Part shown: piece after piece, positions 8,613 through 17,367 of the stretch
Layout: each line of letters opens with the position of its first letter
Numbering within the stretch: position 1 is the stretch's first letter
Assembly (NCBI RefSeq): GCF_042648445.1
Contig: NZ_JBHRYB010000001.1
Coordinates: forward strand, 124,001-188,000
From: Bacterioplanoides pacificum
GTDB lineage: Bacteria > Pseudomonadota > Gammaproteobacteria > Pseudomonadales > Oceanobacteraceae
Length of the DNA stretch: 64,000 bases
Reading direction: 5' to 3'
Program-made: the position numbers and the translations under genes
The notes under the pieces: model-generated
What the model saw: the letters and a program-made list of their open reading frames with translations, nothing else
Database searches by the model: none
What the model was told of the DNA's origin: nothing

Positions 8613-9275
8613 GTGAACGAACAATATTTCGCCGGCATTGGCATGACTTCACAACGTACCCGCAACCGGCTGGTGGAGCGGTTACGTGAGGCAGGCATCA
8701 AAAACGAGGATGTACTGCAGATAATCGCCACGACGCCGCGGCATTTTTTTGTCGATGAAGCGTTAGCCCATCGTGCCTATGAAGATACGGCGCTGCCCAT
8801 TGGTAATGGCCAGACTATTTCTCAGCCGTATACCGTTGCCCGTATGACCGAAGTGTTACTGGCGGCCGGGCCCCTGAACAAGGTACTGGAAATCGGTACC
8901 GGTTCCGGCTACCAGACGGCGGTGCTGAGCCCGCTGGTAAAACGTCTGTACAGTGTTGAGCGGATCGAAGCGTTGCATAACAAGGCTGCTTCACGCATCG
9001 CAGCCCTGAAGCTGCGTAATGTTCGCCTGGCGTTATCGGATGGTACCTGGGGCTGGCAGGAAAAAGGCCCTTATGATGGCATTCTGGCCGCTGCGGCACC
9101 GGAACAGGTGCCGCAGTCTTTGCTCGATCAGCTGGCCGATGGTGGCCGTATGGTATTACCGGTTGGCAGCGAGCAGCAAAAACTGGTGTTAATCACCCGG
9201 CGCGGTGAACACTTTACCCGCAAAACGCTGGAACCCGCGCGTTTTGTTCCTTTTCTGTCAGGCATTCAGCGCTGA
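8613..9275 (+). CDS. pcm: Protein-L-isoaspartate O-methyltransferase
   Basis: Pcm methylates isoaspartyl residues in damaged proteins to start their repair, using S-adenosylmethionine. The 220 residues show the family blocks PLPIGNGQTISQPY, VLEIGTGSGYQTAVL (SAM site) and AAAAPEQVPQSLL. The start is a GTG at 8613, chosen because the conserved N-terminus begins just after it. The gene follows surE and precedes popT, in the stretch leading to nlpD-rpoS. Confidence 0.97.
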   Translation: MNEQYFAGIGMTSQRTRNRLVERLREAGIKNEDVLQIIATTPRHFFVDEALAHRAYEDTALPIGNGQTISQPYTVARMTEVLLAAGPLNKVLEIGTGSGYQTAVLSPLVKRLYSVERIEALHNKAASRIAALKLRNVRLALSDGTWGWQEKGPYDGILAAAAPEQVPQSLLDQLADGGRMVLPVGSEQQKLVLITRRGEHFTRKTLEPARFVPFLSGIQR

Positions 9276-9307
9276 CCCATGTCTATTTATCGTACACAGG
9301 AAACTGT

Positions 9308-10219
9308 ATGAAACACTTCTGGCTGTTTCTTAAAGGCCTTGCTATGGGGGCGGCGGACGTTGTTCCCGGTGTCTCCGGCGGCACCATTGCATTTATTACC
9401 GGTATCTACACCGAGCTGCTGGATTCCATTAAAAGCATTAATCTCAATGCCGTCAGGTTGCTGTTCAGCCAGGGGCCGGCCGCAGCCTGGCGGGCGATTA
9501 ACGGTACTTTTCTGCTGGTGCTGGGCAGTGGCATTCTGCTGGCGCTGTTATCGCTGGCCAAGGTTCTGCATTATTTGTTGCTGCACCATGCGGTATGGTT
9601 ATGGTCGTTTTTTTTCGGTCTGATCATCGCCTCCAGCTGGCATGTCGGTAAAGAAATCCAGCACTGGAATATCAGTCGGGTTGTGACTCTGGTCAGCGGC
9701 GTTGCGGTAGCAGCGCTGATCAGCCTGCAGTCCCCCTCATCGGTTGAACCGACCGCGTTGATTATTTTTGTTGCCGGCAGTATTGCGATTTGCGCCATGA
9801 TTCTGCCGGGCATCTCCGGCAGCTTTATCCTGTTACTGATGGGGCTGTACGAGCCGGTTCTGGCGGCCGTCAAAGCACTGGAACTGGGCACCATGGCGTT
9901 ATTTGCGCTTGGAGCAGGCTTGGGGCTGCTGTTATTTTCGCGTCTGTTAAGCTGGTGTCTGCATCATTATAAAGACCTGATGTTCGCATTATTAACCGGC
10001 TTTATGCTGGGATCTCTGGTGAAAGTCTGGCCGTGGAAGGAAACCCTCTCGACCCGCCTCAATTCCAAAGGTGAAGTAGTGCCTTTTATTCAGAGCAATC
10101 AGTGGCCGGGAACCGAACAGCCCGAACTGTTATTGCTGGCAGCTGTCTTGATGCTTGCCGGAGGTGGGCTGGTATTATTGCTGGAAAAGGTCGCCGGAAG
10201 CGGGCAAAAAAGCGCCTGA
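9308..10219 (+). CDS. popT: DUF368 membrane protein, undecaprenyl-phosphate translocase PopT family
   Basis: DUF368 proteins have been shown elsewhere to recycle undecaprenyl phosphate across the inner membrane for envelope synthesis. The 303-residue product has the family signature GAADVVPGVSGGTIAFI near the N-terminus and a second related block CAMILPGISGSFILLLMGLYEPV around residue 160. This is the inverted-repeat arrangement of the fold. About eight hydrophobic segments are visible. It sits between pcm and nlpD with a strong terminator directly after it. Function is assigned from the family, not from local evidence. Confidence 0.88.
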   Translation: MKHFWLFLKGLAMGAADVVPGVSGGTIAFITGIYTELLDSIKSINLNAVRLLFSQGPAAAWRAINGTFLLVLGSGILLALLSLAKVLHYLLLHHAVWLWSFFFGLIIASSWHVGKEIQHWNISRVVTLVSGVAVAALISLQSPSSVEPTALIIFVAGSIAICAMILPGISGSFILLLMGLYEPVLAAVKALELGTMALFALGAGLGLLLFSRLLSWCLHHYKDLMFALLTGFMLGSLVKVWPWKETLSTRLNSKGEVVPFIQSNQWPGTEQPELLLLAAVLMLAGGGLVLLLEKVAGSGQKSA

Positions 10220-10248
10220 TACAACGGAGCGGTTGTTTATAACATTGC

Positions 10249-10279
10249 AAAAGCGGCAAGTTACCTTTGCCGCTTTTTT
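10249..10279 (+). terminator. Rho-independent terminator after popT
   Basis: An eleven-base stem (AAAAGCGGCAA / TTGCCGCTTTT) with a seven-base loop ends in six T residues, 30 bases after the popT stop codon. Confidence 0.9.
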
Positions 10280-10408
10280 GTATCATCAGGTATCGCTAGT
10301 GTATAGAAAGACATGTCAGGGTAAATAATTCACTTTTTTTAGAGTTTTTTGGAATATAAATTACTTTTTTAATTTTACCTGGTTCAAAGAGAGCCGCTGA
10401 CAAACGGA

Positions 10409-10433
10409 ACTCAAAAAGCTGTCATTTTTGAGT
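10409..10433 (+). other. Inverted repeat in the nlpD leader
   Basis: ACTCAAAAA and TTTTTGAGT form a nine-base inverted repeat with a seven-base loop, 26 to 50 bases before the nlpD start. The surrounding 10280-10458 stretch is AT-rich and non-coding, and probably holds the nlpD promoter. Its role is unknown. Confidence 0.35.
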
Positions 10434-10458
10434 GTCAAAAAACAACCATCTGTAGGCA

Positions 10459-11232
10459 ATGATGAAAATAATAGCCCCTGTCACATTAGTCATGTTAGTT
10501 ACACTCGTAACAGGGTGTATCTCCAGTCGCGAATTCGTGTCAGTTGAAAGAAAGTTCAGTAAAGAACAAATTTCGTCAGGATTCCATCGCGTGGAAAAAG
10601 GCGACACCTTGTTTTCGATTGCCTGGCGTTACGGGCTAGACTTCCGGCAGTTAGCAAGTGCTAACTCGATTTCTGCCCCTTACATCATCTACCCAGGACA
10701 AAAAATTGACATCCGCAATCTGCCTAAGACTCCTGTCTTAGCCACAAAGTCGACTGTCGAAAAACCGTCGAAACCGGCTGTTACAAAGCGTTCAGTGGCT
10801 AAACCCAAAAGCAAAATCAGTCATAAGACGCCACAAAGATCGTCTCCAGCGTCGGCAACGGACTGGATGTGGCCGGTGAACGGTCGTTTAATAGCACGTT
10901 TTTCGACCACTAAACCCGTCAACAAGGGGATTGATATCGCCGGTCCTTTGGGGGAATCTGTTCTGGCAGCAGCGGCTGGCACCGTAGTTTACGCAGGGCG
11001 TGGATTACGGGGATATGGCAACCTGGTAATCGTCAAACACAATGAGATTTACCTCAGTGCTTATGCCCATACCAGCCGCATTGTGGTCAGTGAGCAAGAC
11101 GTTGTTAAAGCTGGCCAGAAAATTGCCGAAATAGGATCTACCGGTACCGACAAAGTGAAACTTCACTTTGAGATCCGCAAAAACGGCAAGCCGGTTGATC
11201 CGCTCAACCACCTACCGGGTAAACCGGGTTAG
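10459..11232 (+). CDS. nlpD: NlpD lipoprotein (LysM + degenerate LytM), amidase activator
   Basis: NlpD is an outer-membrane lipoprotein that activates the AmiC amidase during cell separation. The 257 residues start with a lipoprotein signal ending LVTGC. Next comes a LysM peptidoglycan-binding domain (about 45-90: VEKGDTLFSIAWRYG), a Lys/Pro/Ser-rich linker, and a C-terminal LytM/M23 domain (about 145-255). The zinc ligands are lost: the usual H-x-G-x-D reads NKGID, and the H-x-H near the end reads KLHFEIR. This fits an activator rather than a peptidase. It lies directly upstream of rpoS, whose main promoter lies inside nlpD in relatives. ATG 10462 is an alternative start. Confidence 0.95.
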   Translation: MMKIIAPVTLVMLVTLVTGCISSREFVSVERKFSKEQISSGFHRVEKGDTLFSIAWRYGLDFRQLASANSISAPYIIYPGQKIDIRNLPKTPVLATKSTVEKPSKPAVTKRSVAKPKSKISHKTPQRSSPASATDWMWPVNGRLIARFSTTKPVNKGIDIAGPLGESVLAAAAGTVVYAGRGLRGYGNLVIVKHNEIYLSAYAHTSRIVVSEQDVVKAGQKIAEIGSTGTDKVKLHFEIRKNGKPVDPLNHLPGKPG

Positions 11233-11336
11233 GCCATCCGTGTTCCCGGATCTGAGCGGATAAAAATAAATTATCGTGGCGATTCAAGCCTGTTTCGGTT
11301 CAGGCCCGGCACGATCTCTGAGAGGCGGGAAATGAC

Positions 11337-12302
11337 ATGGCAGTACAACAACAACGCGAAATACGTGAAGAAGACGTTTTTGAAGATGTGGATGCACTGG
11401 CGCTGGTTGAAGCGAATTCTGAAGAAAAATCAGATGAACGTTTTGCCGCAGATACATCCTACAAAGCGCTGGATGCAACCCAGCTTTATCTGAACGAAAT
11501 CGGCTTTTCGCCGCTGCTGTCTGCGGAAGAAGAAGTGCACTACGCACGTCTGGCCCGTAAAGGTGACGAAATGGGACGCCGTCGTATGATTGAAAGTAAT
11601 CTGCGACTGGTGGTGAAAATTTCCCGCCGTTATGTCAATCGTGGCTTGTCGCTGCTGGACCTGATTGAAGAGGGTAACCTCGGTCTGATCCGTGCGGTTG
11701 AGAAGTTTGACCCGGAACGTGGATTCCGCTTTTCTACCTACGCTACCTGGTGGATTCGTCAGACCATTGAACGCGCCATCATGAATCAGACGCGTACTAT
11801 CCGGTTGCCGATTCATGTCGTAAAAGAACTGAATGTGTACCTGCGTGCCGCCCGTGAGCTGACTCAGAAGCTGGATCACGAGCCAACCGCAGAAGAAATC
11901 GCTGAGCTGCTGGAGAAACCGGTTGCTGACGTTAAACGCATGCTGAAGCTGAATGAGCGTGTGACATCCGTCGATACCCCACTGGGGCCGAGCTCGGACA
12001 AATCCATTCTCGATACCATTGCCGATGAACGGGCTTCCGATCCGAGTGAGGAGCTGCAGAGCCAGGACATTCACTCTAATCTGGATCAGTGGATTGAAGA
12101 ATTACCGGAAAAACAACGCGAAGTTCTGTCGCGCCGTTTTGGCCTGCGCGGTTATGAAACCAGCACGCTGGAAGATGTTGGCCGGGAAATCGGCCTGACC
12201 CGCGAACGTGTACGCCAGATTCAGGTCGAAGCTCTGAAGCGGTTACGCGAAATTATGGAAAAACAGGGACTGAATGCCATGACCCTGTTTGGTGAAGCTT
12301 AA
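11337..12302 (+). CDS. rpoS: RNA polymerase sigma factor RpoS (sigma S)
   Basis: RpoS directs RNA polymerase to stationary-phase and stress promoters. The 321 residues contain region 1.2 (ATQLYLNEIGFSPLL), region 2 with the RFSTYATWWIRQTIERA block, region 3, and region 4 with the TLEDVGREIGLTRERVRQIQ helix-turn-helix. Length and motifs separate it from RpoD, which is much longer. It is 104 bases downstream of nlpD, the conserved arrangement. A shared bidirectional terminator separates it from the convergent fdxA. Confidence 0.98.
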   Translation: MAVQQQREIREEDVFEDVDALALVEANSEEKSDERFAADTSYKALDATQLYLNEIGFSPLLSAEEEVHYARLARKGDEMGRRRMIESNLRLVVKISRRYVNRGLSLLDLIEEGNLGLIRAVEKFDPERGFRFSTYATWWIRQTIERAIMNQTRTIRLPIHVVKELNVYLRAARELTQKLDHEPTAEEIAELLEKPVADVKRMLKLNERVTSVDTPLGPSSDKSILDTIADERASDPSEELQSQDIHSNLDQWIEELPEKQREVLSRRFGLRGYETSTLEDVGREIGLTRERVRQIQVEALKRLREIMEKQGLNAMTLFGEA

Positions 12303-12428
12303 GCTATCCCGGGGCAGTTATTAAACTGCCACACCAGCCTGGCCTTGCTGCGGGTACCGGCTGGTAACCGACCACAGAGAAGATACCCGCATTCTCTTCT
12401 CTGTTCTGGAAACGAGCACTCCGGAAAC

Positions 12429-12460
12429 AAAAAAGCGGAACCTTCGGGTTCCGCTTTTTT
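12429..12460. terminator. Bidirectional Rho-independent terminator between rpoS and fdxA
   Basis: A stem of A6-GCGGAACC pairs with GGTTCCGC-T6 around a TTCG-containing loop. The A run on one side and T run on the other allow it to stop transcription from both rpoS and fdxA. A second hairpin without a T tract (GGCAGTT / AACTGCC) lies at 12313-12330. Confidence 0.85.
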
Positions 12461-12483
12461 GTGTCTGACCGGTTTGTGACCGG

Positions 12484-12813
12484 TTAACGTTCCAGATATT
12501 GCAGTTTGTCCGGTACGCCATCCCACTCAGCTGCATCGGGCAGCGGGTCTTTTTGTTCGGTGATGTTGTTGTCCACCCACTCTTCTGACAGTTCTGCGTT
12601 CAGTTCGATGTATTGTTCCTGACCAGCGGGTACTTCATCTTCGGAGTAGATTGCTTCTGCCGGACATTCCGGCTCACACAGAGCGCAGTCGATACATTCG
12701 TCCGGGTGAATGACCAGAAAATTTGGTCCTTCATAAAAACAGTCCACCGGACACACTTCAACACAGTCGGTGTATTTACACTTAACACAGTTATCAGTTA
12801 CCACAAAAGCCAT
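12484..12813 (-). CDS. fdxA: Ferredoxin FdxA, seven-iron type
   Basis: This is a small soluble electron carrier with one 3Fe-4S and one 4Fe-4S cluster. The 109 residues contain the first cluster segment (CVKCKYTDCVEVCPVDCF) and the second (CIDCALCEPECPAEAI), spaced as in Azotobacter-type ferredoxins. The acidic C-terminal tail is also typical. An AGGAG-like site precedes the ATG. In Pseudomonas the same gene also lies next to rpoS and mutS, so the neighbourhood is conserved. Confidence 0.96.
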   Translation of the reverse strand: MAFVVTDNCVKCKYTDCVEVCPVDCFYEGPNFLVIHPDECIDCALCEPECPAEAIYSEDEVPAGQEQYIELNAELSEEWVDNNITEQKDPLPDAAEWDGVPDKLQYLER

Positions 12814-12913
12814 GCGGTGTTCTCCTAATCTCAGTCGCTGGTCTGTGTGTCCACAGGCCTTTTTTAATAATAGTCGGCAATTCTAGGTAGAGGCCGGTTG
12901 CCTCGCAAGCGCT

Positions 12914-12953
12914 GAACCAGACGAAAGGGTTATAGTTTCCTTTCGTCTGGTTC
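12914..12953 (-). terminator. Perfect 15-base inverted repeat downstream of mutS
   Basis: GAACCAGACGAAAGG pairs perfectly with its complement across a ten-base loop, 29 bases beyond the mutS stop. There is no T tract on the exit side, so it may be an imperfect terminator or an mRNA 3-prime stabiliser between mutS and fdxA. Confidence 0.5.
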
Positions 12954-12981
12954 TAAAAACGCATACATATAGAAGCAAGGT

Positions 12982-15615
12982 TTATAACAATTCCTGCAGC
13001 TGGTAAAGGGCCTCCAGCGCCTGACGGGGTGTCAGGTCATCCGGGTTCAGCTCCCGTAAGCGGTTTTCAGCGGCCGATGGCATGGCAGAAAACATATCCG
13101 CCTGCAGGGGCTGTGCGGCACTGCCGGGCTCAGATATTGGCTGTTCGGATGTAAGGGGCTCAGGCGTTTGTCCAGCGGATGTTGCTGTTGCTGGGCTGAT
13201 TGCTTCTGCCGGAGCCTGCTGCTCCAGTTGCTGCAGCTGCGCCCGCGCCTGGTTGATTACGCTGGTTGGCACACCGGCCAGTTGTGCCACTTGTAGACCA
13301 TAACTCTGGCTGGCCGGCCCGTGTTCGACGGAGTGCAGAAAGATAATTTTATCGTCGTGTTCCGTGGCTTTCAGGTGCACATTGGTGGCATTGGCGTGAT
13401 GCTCGGGTAATGCCGTCATTTCGAAATAGTGGGTGGCAAACAGAGTAAACGCATTGATCTGATCGGCCAGTTCGGCGGCGGCCGCCCAGGCCAGGGACAA
13501 ACCATCAAAGGTGCTGGTTCCGCGGCCAACTTCATCCATTAACACCAGACTGCTGGCGGTGGCATTGTGCAGAATATTGGCGGTTTCGGTCATCTCGACC
13601 ATAAAGGTAGAACGTCCGCCAGCGACATCATCAGCGCTGCCCATGCGGGTAAAGATACGATCAATCGGCCCCAGGGTGGCTGCTTCGGCCGGGACGTAAC
13701 TGCCGATATAGGCCAGCAATGTAATCACCGCCACCTGACGCATATAGGTCGACTTACCCCCCATGTTCGGGCCGGTGATAATTTGTATCCGTTGTTGCGG
13801 ATCGAGTTGTGTATCGTTGGCGACAAACGGATCTGTAATCAGGTTTTCGACCACCGGGTGACGGCCCTGCTGAATATGTAACACGCTGTCGGTCACCAGT
13901 TGTGGTGCAACAAAACGCAGGGTTTCTGCGCGTTCTGCGAGGTTGGTTAAGACATCCAGCTCCGATAACCCGGCGGCGGAAACCTGCAGTGCCACCAGGT
14001 CTTCGCCCAGCTCGCGCACCAGCGCTTCGTACAACATTTTTTCGCGGCTCAGTGCCCGGCTTTTGGCGCTCAGTGCTTTATCTTCAAACTCTTTCAGTTC
14101 CGGGGTGATAAAACGTTCGGCATTTTTCAGTGTCTGGCGGCGAATATATTCGGTCGGAGCCTGATCGGATTGTGCCTTACTGATTTCGATGTAATATCCG
14201 TGGACGCGGTTATAACCCACCTTCAGGGTGTTCAGGCCGGTACGCTGTTTCTCACTTTCTTCCAGTTTTATCAGAAAATCACCGGCGTTTTCACTCAGGC
14301 CGCGCAATTCGTCCAGCTCGTCGTCGTAACCTGTAGCAATGACGCCACCGTCGCGTACCACCACTGGCGGGTTGTCGATGATCGCTTGCTGCAGGCGACT
14401 GACCCACTGCGGAAACTCCTGAATACGTTCATGCAGTTTGCTGGCTAACGGTGTGTCCAGCTGCGCCAATTGCTGGCGGATGTCGGGTAATACGCTGAAT
14501 GCATCACGCAGCCGGGCCAGATCCCGCGGGCGCGCCGAGCCCAGTGCCACACGGGATAAAATCCGTTCGATGTCACCAACCTGTTTCAGCAGTTTATTCA
14601 GCTCTTCTGCGCTGTAATGGCTGATCAGTTGTGCGATAAAGCTCTGGCGTTGCTGCAGCTGCTGAATATCGCGGATGGGGCGGTTGAGCCAGCGTTTCAG
14701 TAAACGGCTGCCCATGGCGGTGGCGGTTTTATCCATGATCCAGGCCAGGGTGTATTGGTCATCGCCTTTCTGATTGATGTCGATTTCCAGGTTACGGCGT
14801 GAAGCCGGGTCGATGATGATGGCATCATCCGGTTGTTCGACCATCAGCGAGCGGATATGTGGCAGGCTGTTGCGCTGAGTGTCCTGGGCATAATGCAGCA
14901 GAGCCCCGGCGGCGCGTATCGCGGTGTGCATGCCCTCACAACCAAAGCCACGCAGATCCCGGGTTTTTAACTGCTGGGTTAACAGCCGCAGGGCGGTGTC
15001 GGATTCAAAATGCCAGGGGGACATACGCTTGCTGCCAGTGCGTTCGGCTATCGCTTGCGGGTAACTGTTTTCTTCATTCAGCAGCAGTTCCGCCGGGCGC
15101 AGGCGCTCCACTTCGGCCAGCAGGGATTCTTCGCCGTCGACTTCCAGCACCGAAAAGCGTCCGGAGCTGATTTCCAGCACGGCCAGGCCATGACGTTGTT
15201 GGTCGGAGCACAATGCGACCAGCAGGTTGTCGGAACGTTCGTCCAGCAGCGCTTCATCGGTCAGGGTGCCGGGCGTTAATACCCGCACCACTTTCCGTTC
15301 GACCGGCCCTTTGCTGGTTGCCGGATCACCGATCTGTTCGGCAATGGCAACCGATACGCCTTGTTTTACCAGCTTGGCGACGTAGTTTTCAGAGGCATGG
15401 AAAGGCACGCCAGCCATCGGAATCGGCTGGCCATCGCCACTTTTACCCCGGGCCGTCAGGGTGATATCCAGTAACTGAGCTGCTTTCTTGGCATCGTCAT
15501 AAAACAACTCATAGAAATCCCCCATACGATAGAACAGAATGGTGTCTGGGAAATCGGCCTTGATGCGTAAATACTGCTGCATCATCGGCGTGTGTTTACT
15601 GGGCTGGGCTGCCAT
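12982..15615 (-). CDS. mutS: DNA mismatch repair protein MutS
   Basis: MutS recognises mismatches and starts methyl-directed repair with MutL. The 877 residues are full length. The mismatch-binding domain I carries the F-x-E-type contact in FYRMGDFYELFYDDAKKAA. The connector, lever and clamp domains follow. The ATPase domain has the Walker A GPNMGGKSTYMRQ and Walker B LVLMDEVGRGTSTFDG motifs and the ATHYFEMTALPEHH segment. The C-terminal tail includes an Ala/Pro/Gln-rich linker and an oligomerisation end (TPRQALEALYQLQELL). The gene is transcribed divergently from pncC, with about 80 bases between them. Confidence 0.99.
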   Translation of the reverse strand: MAAQPSKHTPMMQQYLRIKADFPDTILFYRMGDFYELFYDDAKKAAQLLDITLTARGKSGDGQPIPMAGVPFHASENYVAKLVKQGVSVAIAEQIGDPATSKGPVERKVVRVLTPGTLTDEALLDERSDNLLVALCSDQQRHGLAVLEISSGRFSVLEVDGEESLLAEVERLRPAELLLNEENSYPQAIAERTGSKRMSPWHFESDTALRLLTQQLKTRDLRGFGCEGMHTAIRAAGALLHYAQDTQRNSLPHIRSLMVEQPDDAIIIDPASRRNLEIDINQKGDDQYTLAWIMDKTATAMGSRLLKRWLNRPIRDIQQLQQRQSFIAQLISHYSAEELNKLLKQVGDIERILSRVALGSARPRDLARLRDAFSVLPDIRQQLAQLDTPLASKLHERIQEFPQWVSRLQQAIIDNPPVVVRDGGVIATGYDDELDELRGLSENAGDFLIKLEESEKQRTGLNTLKVGYNRVHGYYIEISKAQSDQAPTEYIRRQTLKNAERFITPELKEFEDKALSAKSRALSREKMLYEALVRELGEDLVALQVSAAGLSELDVLTNLAERAETLRFVAPQLVTDSVLHIQQGRHPVVENLITDPFVANDTQLDPQQRIQIITGPNMGGKSTYMRQVAVITLLAYIGSYVPAEAATLGPIDRIFTRMGSADDVAGGRSTFMVEMTETANILHNATASSLVLMDEVGRGTSTFDGLSLAWAAAAELADQINAFTLFATHYFEMTALPEHHANATNVHLKATEHDDKIIFLHSVEHGPASQSYGLQVAQLAGVPTSVINQARAQLQQLEQQAPAEAISPATATSAGQTPEPLTSEQPISEPGSAAQPLQADMFSAMPSAAENRLRELNPDDLTPRQALEALYQLQELL

Positions 15616-15694
15616 GGAATGTATCCTTGTGTCGCTGCGTTTCAGCGCGGTGAATCAAAAGCACGAATTGTAGTGATTCCGGAAGGAGAAAAAA

Positions 15695-16177
15695 ATGCCG
15701 CAACTAATTGATTCGATCCACTCTCTGGCAGAGATGTTAAAAAGTCGGGGTTTGCGGGTGGTGACGGCTGAGTCCTGTACCGGCGGTGGCGTTGCCAGTG
15801 CACTCACCGATGTGGCTGGCAGCTCAGGCTGGTTTGAATGTGGTTTCGTGACCTACTCCAATGAAGCCAAGGTGCGTTATCTGGATGTGCCGCCGATGAC
15901 GATCGAACAGTTTGGTGCCGTCAGTGAGGCAACAGTACGGGCTATGGTGGCCGGTGCGGTGAATAACAGCCTGGGTGACCTGGCCGTGGCGGTCAGTGGT
16001 ATTGCCGGCCCCGGAGGAGGCAGTGAAGAAAAGCCGGTGGGGACTGTCTGGTTTGCCTGGGGTAACGACAAACAACAAATTGTTGAGTGTCACCGGTTTG
16101 CCGGCGATCGTCATCAGGTCAGGCAGCAGGCGATTGCCGTGGCGGTGCAGGGTTTGTGTCACTGGCTGGCTTCCTGA
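15695..16177 (+). CDS. pncC: Nicotinamide-nucleotide amidohydrolase PncC (CinA C-terminal domain)
   Basis: PncC hydrolyses NMN to nicotinate mononucleotide, salvaging NAD breakdown products. The 160 residues consist only of the CinA C-terminal domain, with TAESCTGGGVASALTDVAGSSGWFECGFVTYSN at the front and the AVSGIAGPGGGSEEKPVGTVWFAW block. The N-terminal molybdopterin-binding-like domain of long CinA proteins is missing, as in Pseudomonas and E. coli PncC. It has a GGAAGGAG ribosome site and precedes recA, as in pseudomonads. Confidence 0.93.
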   Translation: MPQLIDSIHSLAEMLKSRGLRVVTAESCTGGGVASALTDVAGSSGWFECGFVTYSNEAKVRYLDVPPMTIEQFGAVSEATVRAMVAGAVNNSLGDLAVAVSGIAGPGGGSEEKPVGTVWFAWGNDKQQIVECHRFAGDRHQVRQQAIAVAVQGLCHWLAS

Positions 16178-16235
16178 TCGCCGGAACTGATTCCCAATGG
16201 CTGTATATCTTTCCAGTATTTTTTCATATTTGGGG

Positions 16236-16264
16236 TTGGCGGCAAAAAAAACCTGTGCTTAAAT
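16236..16264 (+). promoter_or_regulatory. Candidate recA promoter
   Basis: TTGGCG (16236-16241) and TTAAAT (16259-16264) are separated by 17 bases, and the -10 element abuts the LexA box. Confidence 0.5.
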
Positions 16265-16283
16265 ACTGGTTAAATTTACAGTG
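16264..16283 (+). promoter_or_regulatory. LexA (SOS) box upstream of recA
   Basis: TACTGGTTAAATTTACAGTG matches the gammaproteobacterial SOS consensus (CTGT-N8-ACAG) with one change, CTGG for CTGT. It starts at the end of the proposed -10 element, so LexA binding would block transcription start. Confidence 0.85.
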
Positions 16284-16326
16284 ATCTGAACAGGGTGAGT
16301 CACCCACTCGTTTTAAAGGAATGTTT

Positions 16327-17367
16327 ATGGACGCTAACAAGCAAAAAGCGCTAGATGCGGCATTAGGCCAGATTGAACGTCAGTTTGGTAAAGGCGCCAT
16401 CATGAAGATGGGTGAGCAGCCGCGGGAAGCTATTCCGGCGGTATCCACCGGTTCTCTGGGACTGGATATTGCGCTTGGCATTGGCGGCCTGCCAATGGGC
16501 CGTATTGTTGAGATTTATGGCCCGGAAAGCTCCGGTAAAACCACGATGTGTTTGTCGGCCATGGCTCAGGCACAGAAGTCCGGTAAAACCGTAGCCATTA
16601 TTGACGCAGAACATGCGCTGGATCCGCTGTATGCCGAAAAACTGGGTATCGATCTCGACAGCCTGTTGGTTTCTCAGCCGGATACCGGTGAACAGGCACT
16701 GGAAATCTGTGACAGCCTGGTGCGCTCTGGTGCAGTGGACGTGATTGTTGTCGACTCCGTCGCAGCGTTAACACCAAAAGCGGAAATTGAAGGTGACATG
16801 GGTGATTCTCATGTTGGTTTGCAGGCTCGTCTGATGTCACAGGCACTGCGTAAAATTACCGCCAATGTAAAAAATGCTAACTGTCTGGTGATCTTTATTA
16901 ACCAGATCCGGATGAAAATTGGTGTGATGTTCGGTAGCCCGGAAACCACAACCGGTGGTAACGCACTGAAGTTTTATTCCTCGGTCCGTCTGGATATTCG
17001 TCGCACCGGCTCGGTGAAGCAGGGTGATGAAATCGTGGGTAATGAAACCCGGGTTAAAGTGGTGAAAAATAAGGTATCACCACCATTCCGTCAGGCAGAA
17101 TTCCAGATCATGTATGGTCAGGGTATTTACCATATGGGTGAAGTGATTGACCTGGGCGTGAAGTGTAATCTGGTGGAAAAATCGGGTGCCTGGTACAGCT
17201 ATCAGGGTGATAAAATTGGTCAGGGTAAGGCCAATGCTGCTAAATACCTGGAAGAAAACCCGCATCTGGCGGAAGAAATTGAAGCGCAGATTCGCGCACA
17301 ATTACTGAACATTGCCGGACCGGAAGACAGCAAGGCTGAAGAGCAGGATGCCGAACAGGAAGCCTGA
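16327..17367 (+). CDS. recA: Recombinase RecA
   Basis: RecA drives homologous strand exchange and stimulates LexA self-cleavage. The protein begins MDANKQKALDAALGQIERQFGKGAIMKMG, aligned with the E. coli start. The ATG at 16327 is seven bases after AAAGGA, whereas ATG 16321 directly abuts it. Walker A is GPESSGKTT, Walker B is VIVVDSVAALTPKAEIEGD, and the DNA-binding loops (GDSHVGLQARLMSQAL, FINQIRMKIGVMFGSPETTTGGNALKFY) are intact. The acidic tail EDSKAEEQDAEQEA is typical. 346 residues. The stop overlaps recX. Confidence 0.99.
   Translation: MDANKQKALDAALGQIERQFGKGAIMKMGEQPREAIPAVSTGSLGLDIALGIGGLPMGRIVEIYGPESSGKTTMCLSAMAQAQKSGKTVAIIDAEHALDPLYAEKLGIDLDSLLVSQPDTGEQALEICDSLVRSGAVDVIVVDSVAALTPKAEIEGDMGDSHVGLQARLMSQALRKITANVKNANCLVIFINQIRMKIGVMFGSPETTTGGNALKFYSSVRLDIRRTGSVKQGDEIVGNETRVKVVKNKVSPPFRQAEFQIMYGQGIYHMGEVIDLGVKCNLVEKSGAWYSYQGDKIGQGKANAAKYLEENPHLAEEIEAQIRAQLLNIAGPEDSKAEEQDAEQEA

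Noticed and set aside
10459..11232. NlpD as an active M23 peptidase
   Set aside because: The zinc-binding His residues are replaced, so it is an activator-type protein.
12303..12483. An rsmZ-like small RNA between rpoS and fdxA
   Set aside because: The position matches rsmZ of pseudomonads, but only three GGA motifs are visible, one inside the terminator stem, and no GacA upstream box is seen.
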